From: an uncultured Bacteroidota bacterium | Lineage (GTDB): Bacteria > Bacteroidota > Bacteroidia > UKL13-3 | DNA length: 21,595 nucleotides | Direction of reading: 5' to 3' | NCBI GenBank assembly: GCA_903898215.1 | Contig: CAIUEQ010000179.1 | Span: 1 to 21,595, forward strand | Part shown: one piece after another, positions 16,018 through 21,595 of the stretch | Position numbering within the stretch: position 1 is the first letter of the stretch | Layout of the letters: each line of letters begins with the position of its first letter | Program-made: the position numbers and the translations under genes | The notes under the pieces: generated by a model | Told to the model about the DNA's origin: nothing | The model's database searches: none | The model's input: only the letters and a program-made list of their open reading frames with translations

Positions 16018-17364
16018 ATGAAAAAAATTCTCGTTATCGGTGCCGGACTGTCTTCATCCTATCTCATAAAATATTTACTTGACCAATCGCAACAAAACTC
16101 TTGGCATATTACCGTTGCTGATGCAGATAAAGCCAATGCTGAAAATAAAATTAAAAATCATGAGAATGGAACATCCGCAGCGCTAAATATTAATGATGCT
16201 TCAGCATGCAGTGAATTGATCTCTCAACACGATTTGATTATCTCTATGCTTCCTGCTTCTATGCATATCGTTGTGGCAAGAGATTGTATCAAACATAAAA
16301 AACATCTGATTACAGCTTCTTATATTTCTGCTGAGATGCAACAATTACATCCTGAAGCATTGAAGGCCGGTGTTTTGTTTTTAAATGAATGTGGACTCGA
16401 TCCCGGTATTGATCATTTATCGGCAATGAAAATGATTCAGGAAATTAAACATAACGGTGGAAAGATCATTTCATTCAAATCGTTTTGCGGAGGATTGGTT
16501 GCTCCCGAATTTGACGATAATCCATGGAATTATAAATTTACATGGAACCCGCGAAATGTTATTGTTGCCGGACAAGCAACCGCTTCTTATTTAGAAAATG
16601 ATGAATTGAAATTTATTCCTTCGTCAAGAATTTTCACACAAACTGAAGAGATAGAAATTGATGGTTACGGTGATTTTGAAAGTTATGCAAACCGCGATTC
16701 GTTAGGTTATATCAAACCTTATGGAATTGAAAGTGCCTCAACAGTTTTACGTGGAACTTTAAGACGAAAAGGGTTTTCAATAAACTGGAATAACCTAGTT
16801 AAGCTGGGTTTAACAGATGATACTTTTACCATTCATGATGCTGATAAATTATCGTATCGTGATTTTGTAAGTGCATTTACACCGGGACATGGAATTGCCA
16901 ATCTCGAGCAACGTGTATGTGATTTTTTAACTATCAATATTGAATCGGATGCATTCAATAAATTAAAATGGCTGGGTTTATTTGATGATGTAAAAATCAT
17001 GCTGCATGAAGCAAGTCCTGCACAAATTCTTCAAAATCTTTTGCAGCAGAAATGGAAATTAAAAACCGGTGAGTTGGATATGATCGTGATGCAACACATC
17101 ATTAAGTATGAACTAAATAATTTGTCAGTTCGAGCGGAGTCGAGAACAATTACAAGTTCTCTGGTAGTTAAAGGTGAAGATGAAATTTTAACAGCAATGG
17201 CTAAAAATGTAGGATTACCAATGGCTATAGCTGCTAAGCTTTTGCTTAATGGACAAATAAAATCACGTGGAGTGATGATGCCGATTAGTAAAGAATTTTA
17301 TGAACCGATACTCGCTGAACTGGAAACTTATGGGGTGAAATTTATTGAAGATATGGTGATTTGA
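16018..17364 (+). CDS. saccharopine dehydrogenase family protein
   Basis: NAD(P)-dependent oxidoreductase of the saccharopine dehydrogenase / reductase family (448 residues), acting between alpha-aminoadipate semialdehyde plus glutamate and saccharopine. The N-terminal Rossmann motif is ILVIGAGLSSSYL (GAG at 8-10), with ADADKANA at the adenosine end. Family motifs follow: ISMLPASMH, ITASYISAEM, ECGLDPGIDHLSAM, the FCGGLVAPEFDDNPWNYKFTWNPRNVI segment, and the C-terminal VVKGEDEILTAMAKNVGLPMAIAAKLLLNG. In Bacteroidota this enzyme usually takes part in lysine or related amino-acid metabolism; the direction is not decidable from sequence. Residues ~369-377 (LSVRAESRT) are encoded by a GC-rich repeat-like element and seem extra relative to family members I recall. 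It is a single plus-strand gene, divergent from cdd and convergent with a T9SS cargo gene. Confidence 0.9.
   Translation: MKKILVIGAGLSSSYLIKYLLDQSQQNSWHITVADADKANAENKIKNHENGTSAALNINDASACSELISQHDLIISMLPASMHIVVARDCIKHKKHLITASYISAEMQQLHPEALKAGVLFLNECGLDPGIDHLSAMKMIQEIKHNGGKIISFKSFCGGLVAPEFDDNPWNYKFTWNPRNVIVAGQATASYLENDELKFIPSSRIFTQTEEIEIDGYGDFESYANRDSLGYIKPYGIESASTVLRGTLRRKGFSINWNNLVKLGLTDDTFTIHDADKLSYRDFVSAFTPGHGIANLEQRVCDFLTINIESDAFNKLKWLGLFDDVKIMLHEASPAQILQNLLQQKWKLKTGELDMIVMQHIIKYELNNLSVRAESRTITSSLVVKGEDEILTAMAKNVGLPMAIAAKLLLNGQIKSRGVMMPISKEFYEPILAELETYGVKFIEDMVI
17124..17147. repeat. GC-rich imperfect palindrome (TCGAGCGGAGTCGA type) inside the saccharopine dehydrogenase gene
   Basis: GTCAGTTCGAGCGGAGTCGA plus GAAC forms an imperfect hairpin: GTTC/GAAC and GA/TC pairs with a two-base bulge, or TCGA/TCGA around GCGGAG. 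It is markedly richer in G and C than its surroundings. From memory, the motif TCGAGCGGAGTCGAGA is a dispersed intergenic repeat in various Bacteroidota genomes (not verified here). In frame it encodes SVRAESR within residues 369-377. Confidence 0.6.
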
Positions 17365-17421
17365 TTGCGACAACAATATGCAACCGACAAAGCGAATTAA
17401 GAGAGTCAAGTTATCTACAGG

Positions 17422-19038
17422 TTATTTCATCAACGTTACAGCTCCTCTGTCAGTTCTTAAATTGGTTTCATTTTTTAAACGGTAAGTTACCATCCAAACA
17501 TAAGTGCCACCCATACATGGCTGGTTTTTAAATGTACCGTCCCAGCCAATGTTAATATCGTTTGAACTAAAAACCTCTATTGCCAAACGGTTATAAATAT
17601 GCATTTCAAATTCTGCTATTCCCATTCCGTAACCTTTAAAAATATCATTTAAAGAATCGTTGTTTGGGGTAAATGCATTTGGCATATAAAGATGATAATT
17701 GCAGTTTACAAAATTTAATAATGTACTATCTTTTGTAAAACAATTGCCATCATTTGCAGTTACTATATATCTCCCAGCCTGAGTTATACTTATTGCAGAT
17801 GTTGTTTCTCCTGTATTCCATAAATATGTATTGTAAACTGCATTTTTTGCTTCAAGAATTAGAGTTGCACCTTCACACAACACCGTATCAACAGGTAATA
17901 TTAACAAAGGATTAGCATCTAAATTTACATAAAAAGTATCAGTGAATATACATGTTAAATAATTGCTTTTTATCCAGTAAATGCCAGCATTATTTATAGT
18001 AATTTGTAAACTTGTATCTCCTATATTCCATATAAATTTTGCATGATATAATATTACTGATGGTGCAAGAACCATCGAATCATCTTTACATATTATTTTT
18101 TCGGATTCTGTTTGATTAAAATAATTATTATATATCACATGTATGCTGTCAACAATTACGGTATCATTTGTATAAATATAACATTGATAAAGACCTGTGT
18201 CTTTTATTGTAATATATAAACCTGAGTCACTTGAACCCGAAAGTCCTACGGGCATGTTCCATTCATAATTATTACCTGTAAGCAAAGCTTTTATTTTCAT
18301 ACTATCACCATGGCACAAACTAACAGTTCTTGTACTACAAAATTTTACCGGATATAAACTCACATAATCCAAAGCAAATTGAGTTTTAACAGTTGTATCA
18401 AAATCACCCATAAAGGTAACTTGGTTTGCTGTTATAGGCGATTGAAACAGAATTTTAAATTTTCTCCAATAATATTCAGGAACAGGTGGTGAATAACCAA
18501 TGCCAAAAGAAGGATAAGCATGGCCTATGGTACTGCCAAAATATTGCTGTGAATCTGATACTCCAATTAATAAACCTGATGATGTATTACTATAATAAGT
18601 AAAAAAGCTACACAGATAATAATTATTCTGTTTTAAGGTAGCTTTAGTTTCCAAAGCAATACCTGACATCCATGCGTTATAATAATATCCATTAGATCTA
18701 AGACCTATATGCCTTTCCTTATTAATAACTAAATATCTTGTTCCATCTGCTGCTAAATCATATGGAAAGTTAAAAGTGTCTCCTTTTGCACATGCAATAC
18801 CTAGCCAAGACTGGCTTTTTGAAAAGGAATCCACGCCATAGGAAAATGCATAAGTATGTGTATACATATTCATATTGTATTGGTTATACTGATACCAAGC
18901 ACATGAGTAATAGGTATAACTGATATTTCTGAATATATTTTCAAAACTTTGGTTGTAAATTAACTGTTGCGCATAGGTGTATTTAAGTCCTATTAAAGAC
19001 AACATACCAATTAAAATATAACGAATGATAATACCCAT
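17422..19038 (-). CDS. T9SS cargo protein with gliding-motility-type (type B) C-terminal domain
   Basis: Secreted or surface protein of 538 residues. The signal peptide is residues 1-23 (MGIIIRYILIGMLSLIGLKYTYA). The N-terminal ~210 residues are Tyr/Asn-rich, with repeated YNQYNMNMYTHTY-like sequence and the look of a jelly-roll/lectin-type domain; the fold is not certain. Three Ig/PKD-like repeats follow at about 233-304, 310-372 and 378-446, each with a Cys near the start (CHGDSM, CKDDSM, CEGATL) and a W-N-x-G/P core. The end (449-538, YMPNAFTPNNDSLNDIFKGYG ... GWDGTFKNQPCMGGTYVWMV) is the gliding motility-associated C-terminal domain, a type B T9SS sorting signal. It lies 116 bases downstream of another T9SS cargo gene, with a strong hairpin between them. 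An adhesin-like role is inferred. Confidence 0.9.
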   Translation of the reverse strand: MGIIIRYILIGMLSLIGLKYTYAQQLIYNQSFENIFRNISYTYYSCAWYQYNQYNMNMYTHTYAFSYGVDSFSKSQSWLGIACAKGDTFNFPYDLAADGTRYLVINKERHIGLRSNGYYYNAWMSGIALETKATLKQNNYYLCSFFTYYSNTSSGLLIGVSDSQQYFGSTIGHAYPSFGIGYSPPVPEYYWRKFKILFQSPITANQVTFMGDFDTTVKTQFALDYVSLYPVKFCSTRTVSLCHGDSMKIKALLTGNNYEWNMPVGLSGSSDSGLYITIKDTGLYQCYIYTNDTVIVDSIHVIYNNYFNQTESEKIICKDDSMVLAPSVILYHAKFIWNIGDTSLQITINNAGIYWIKSNYLTCIFTDTFYVNLDANPLLILPVDTVLCEGATLILEAKNAVYNTYLWNTGETTSAISITQAGRYIVTANDGNCFTKDSTLLNFVNCNYHLYMPNAFTPNNDSLNDIFKGYGMGIAEFEMHIYNRLAIEVFSSNDINIGWDGTFKNQPCMGGTYVWMVTYRLKNETNLRTDRGAVTLMK

Positions 19039-19065
19039 AAAATATTTAATCTAACTTTGTTATCA

Positions 19066-19112
19066 AAATTTAAACCTCCCGATTTTATATAAAAAATGGG
19101 AGGTTTAAATTT
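19066..19112. terminator. strong intergenic hairpin (15-bp perfect stem) between the two T9SS cargo genes
   Basis: AAATTTAAACCTCCC (19066-19080) is the exact reverse complement of 19098-19112. The 17-base loop can itself form five more A-T pairs after one bulged G. On the minus strand the stem ends in an AAATTTT run, so it fits an intrinsic terminator for the upstream Gly-rich cargo gene. The arm core TTTAAACCTC is shared with the palindrome at 600-635, so it may instead be, or derive from, a dispersed repeat. Confidence 0.75.
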
Positions 19113-19154
19113 CTGATTTAGTTAATACAATGTATGATTTTCGATGTGTAAAAA

Positions 19155-21595
19155 CTATTCAATATTAACTTTTGAATAATAACTTCCTTCACTTGTTTTA
19201 AATTCAATGGTATAATTACCTTTTAAAAGTGTATGTACGTCAATCATTTTTTCATTCGTTCCAATATTTATAACAAATTCATATTGCAAAACTTGCTTAC
19301 CCAAAATATCGTAAATTTTCACATCACATTTCTCCTTTGTTGTTGAAAATATATTCAAAGATAATGCATCCTTTGCCGGATTTGGAAATATTTCAAATTT
19401 CATTTTGTTTTCAACATTCATAATACCTGTTGGTTCTTTTTTCCAAATAGGGCTATCTTCATCTGACACAAAATCAGCACCCGGATTTATAGGTAATCCA
19501 ATATTAAATATGCCTCCGTTATGTGCATTTCCATTTGTTCCACTCGGTCCTCTCAATGTTGCAATACTACTGCCATTAGGTGAGTTTAAATGAAGGTCAT
19601 CATCGCACCCTGCAATATTACATCTTGACATATTAGAACTTTGTACATCCTCAATATATTTATCTTGTTCATCATATTTATAAGCAATCATGTTTCTATC
19701 GGTTTTAAATTCAATTACAGGATTGCTAACACAGCCTGTTGTTATTATGTGATTGTGATCAATTAGGGATAGATCAAAACAAGGAATCCTTCTACTAATA
19801 CCTTCCATCATACCTTCACACAAATTAGTTGGAGGATTTGAGACAAATCCATCTTGCAATAAAGTATAATAAAAGTAGTAAGCTGTTGAACAATTTGGAG
19901 TTGCAGGTTTAAGTTCTAATTCAACTAATTTCCCCAAAGTAATATCGAAGTATCCAATGTAATCATTATTTGTTTGGTTACATGTAGGAATAACTTTGGT
20001 ACCTGTAGCAATCCATCCAGAGCAGAAATTAACTCTAGTAGGATTTACTGAACCTGCAGGAGTATATGATTGGCCATAAGATACGTTAGATAACATACAC
20101 ACTGCACGTTTGTGGTTACAGATCCAAGTATCATTACAAGGAGTGGGCGTTGTATATGAACCTGAGCAATTAGTTATTCCACAAGGATCCCCACTAATTG
20201 AAACTGTTGGTGAAGGACAATATAAATTAATATAGCCATATCCTCCTAATCCACCTGCCCCAGCCATACCACCATCAACCCTGCCATAATTAGGTATAAG
20301 CGAAGCAGGTTTATTACTCCATTCATAAGCGACCCAAATAGTACCACATTTTCCGCCAGTACCACCAGAACCACCTTCACTGCCAATGGTTCCACCAAAT
20401 CCATCTCCACCATCCCCGCCAGGTAATCCAATTGTTGGTGGAGTTAAACAACATGCGCTTCCCCCAATACCACCATGACCACCTGCTCCTGCATTACCTC
20501 CTATTCCGCCAGTTTTTCCATGCCCCCCATTAGCTATAAATGCTGGTGATACAACTGGCGTAAAATCGAATTTAATTTTTTTTGCCTTAATTACCATTGC
20601 TCCCCCACCTGCACCTCCACCTGAAGCATTTCCTCCGTTACCACCATTTTCTCCGAGTGATCCATAAGAATAATGAGATAGACTACATAGAGGGTCTGCA
20701 TTCACACCATCGCCTCCTTTAGAACCAGAAGAAGCTCCATCTCCACCTTTTGATGTAGATGCGACACTACCAGGTTCACCCATAACCAAATTTGTTTTAT
20801 AAACTTTGATCGCACCTGAAACAACAAAAGTACCCGTTGTTGATGTGCCAGGATTTCCTTGCACTTGTACTGTACTTCCATTCTCACCAATACCAAATGG
20901 AGAAACAGGTGAAGTAACCGGAGATCCATTACCGGTCATGATTCCACATATATTATATTGATATGGGGCTACGCAGCCCGCATGATTATTGGTTGAATTT
21001 GCTGTTCCTCCTTGTCCACCTGTTCCTAAGTTTAATCCTTTCATAAAATATCCTTTTGCTGAAACATCAAACCAACCCGAAGTTATTTCTAATATATGAG
21101 CTATTTGCACACATAAAATACCACCTGTATAACCATCCCAAGCTGCACAAGTTACAATTCCTTTATCTATAGTTAAATCCCAAAATTGAGGTATCTTTAT
21201 TATTTGTATTCTATCGCCAAAATTTGAAAAGCTAAATAAGTTCCAATTTACAGAAGACATATAAGGTGTAATATTTAAGACGGAATTTATATTAGTATTA
21301 ACAGTTGCATTAAAATGTGTACCAATTATTCCACCCCACATTTGTATAACTAATATTTGATCACCTGTATTAAAATTATTTATATTTGAGATGCTCGGAT
21401 AATGTAAAGGATTAATGTCAACTGTAATATCAAATGTCCCTGAAGATGCGGGGGTAATTGAACTAACAGGAAATCGTGAGTCGTCAGTATGATAAATATA
21501 ATCAATTGTAACTGCAGGTGTAATTGAAGATGCAATTCCTAACCCTGAAACCTGAGCATGTAAATATATACTTGCAAAAGACACTATAAACACTA
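19155..21595 (-). CDS. T9SS type A cargo protein with long Gly-rich region (5' end cut by window)
   Basis: At least 813 codons. The frame is open to the window edge, and the apparent GTG start at 21593 lies inside a signal peptide (FIVSFASIYLHAQ), so the true start is just outside. After the signal come ~150 residues of beta-rich sequence (DQILVIQMWGG; GDRIQIIKIPQFWDLTID; GYTGGILCVQIAHILEI). Residues ~187-453 (counted from the GTG) are a Gly-rich region with many GG and GGxGG runs, interrupted by short beta-like stretches (AMVIKAKKIKFDF). A Cys-rich, unrecognised region (~458-720) follows, with CNQTNN, CSTAYY, CEGMMEG and CNIAGCDDD. The last 78 residues (IFPNPAKDALSLNIF ... GKQVLQYEFV ... LLKGNYTIEF) are a type A T9SS sorting domain. 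It is probably exported and anchored at the surface; the specific function is unknown. Confidence 0.88.
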   Translation of the reverse strand, partial: VFIVSFASIYLHAQVSGLGIASSITPAVTIDYIYHTDDSRFPVSSITPASSGTFDITVDINPLHYPSISNINNFNTGDQILVIQMWGGIIGTHFNATVNTNINSVLNITPYMSSVNWNLFSFSNFGDRIQIIKIPQFWDLTIDKGIVTCAAWDGYTGGILCVQIAHILEITSGWFDVSAKGYFMKGLNLGTGGQGGTANSTNNHAGCVAPYQYNICGIMTGNGSPVTSPVSPFGIGENGSTVQVQGNPGTSTTGTFVVSGAIKVYKTNLVMGEPGSVASTSKGGDGASSGSKGGDGVNADPLCSLSHYSYGSLGENGGNGGNASGGGAGGGAMVIKAKKIKFDFTPVVSPAFIANGGHGKTGGIGGNAGAGGHGGIGGSACCLTPPTIGLPGGDGGDGFGGTIGSEGGSGGTGGKCGTIWVAYEWSNKPASLIPNYGRVDGGMAGAGGLGGYGYINLYCPSPTVSISGDPCGITNCSGSYTTPTPCNDTWICNHKRAVCMLSNVSYGQSYTPAGSVNPTRVNFCSGWIATGTKVIPTCNQTNNDYIGYFDITLGKLVELELKPATPNCSTAYYFYYTLLQDGFVSNPPTNLCEGMMEGISRRIPCFDLSLIDHNHIITTGCVSNPVIEFKTDRNMIAYKYDEQDKYIEDVQSSNMSRCNIAGCDDDLHLNSPNGSSIATLRGPSGTNGNAHNGGIFNIGLPINPGADFVSDEDSPIWKKEPTGIMNVENKMKFEIFPNPAKDALSLNIFSTTKEKCDVKIYDILGKQVLQYEFVINIGTNEKMIDVHTLLKGNYTIEFKTSEGSYYSKVNIE

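Noticed and set aside
20246..20929. Short minus-strand ORFs (20246-20431, 20702-20929) inside the Gly-rich cargo gene
   Set aside because: Repetitive GGT/GGA codons give long stop-free shadow frames; products are Leu/Val-rich with no plausible start context.

Overview
The window looks like a chromosomal segment of an AT-rich Bacteroidota bacterium, probably a Chitinophagales/Sphingobacteriales-type environmental lineage. The evidence is two proteins ending in type IX secretion system (T9SS) sorting domains, an OmpA protein with the TPR / beta-propeller / carboxypeptidase-regulatory / OmpA layout of PorE, a TonB-plug outer-membrane barrel, short lipoproteins with Bacteroidota-like lipoboxes, and a lack of Shine-Dalgarno sequences before the genes. 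I see no rRNA, tRNA, CRISPR array, transposase or integrase.

Layout. From 11629 down to 6 everything runs on the minus strand. In transcription order: a small Spy-like exported protein with a Gly/Met-rich tail, a large outer-membrane barrel protein with a matching Gly-rich insert, lepA (EF4), a DUF1569/DinB-like protein, folD, a four-helix-bundle protein overlapping queE, a PorE-like OmpA protein, kdsD, and a KilA-N protein. Gaps are mostly 30-120 bases, so several transcription units are possible. A roughly 310-base divergent gap with a 20-bp-arm inverted repeat follows. Then come three plus-strand genes: an alpha/beta hydrolase and two small lipoproteins. The second lipoprotein ends one base from the convergent adenine deaminase gene. 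ade and cdd form a minus-strand nucleobase/nucleoside deamination pair, divergent from a saccharopine dehydrogenase gene on the plus strand. The right end holds two minus-strand T9SS cargo genes, one with a gliding-motility-type (type B) C-terminal domain and one with a type A domain and a long Gly-rich region. The latter is cut at its 5' end by the window edge.

Functional themes are housekeeping metabolism (folate C1 units, 7-deazaguanine, KDO precursor, lysine/saccharopine, deaminase salvage), translation (LepA), and envelope or secretion functions (PorE-like protein, barrel plus partner, lipoproteins, T9SS cargo).

I do not see a clear undescribed multi-gene system. The most interesting signals are small palindromic elements, two of which lie in frame inside protein-coding genes: a perfect 36-bp palindrome that is exactly 12 codons of the KilA-N gene, and a TCGAGCGGAGTCGA-type element that seems to add several residues to the saccharopine dehydrogenase. 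An intergenic hairpin at 19066-19112 shares the core of the first. The paired Gly-rich tracts of the barrel protein and its small neighbour are the best candidate for an uncharacterised two-component envelope module.
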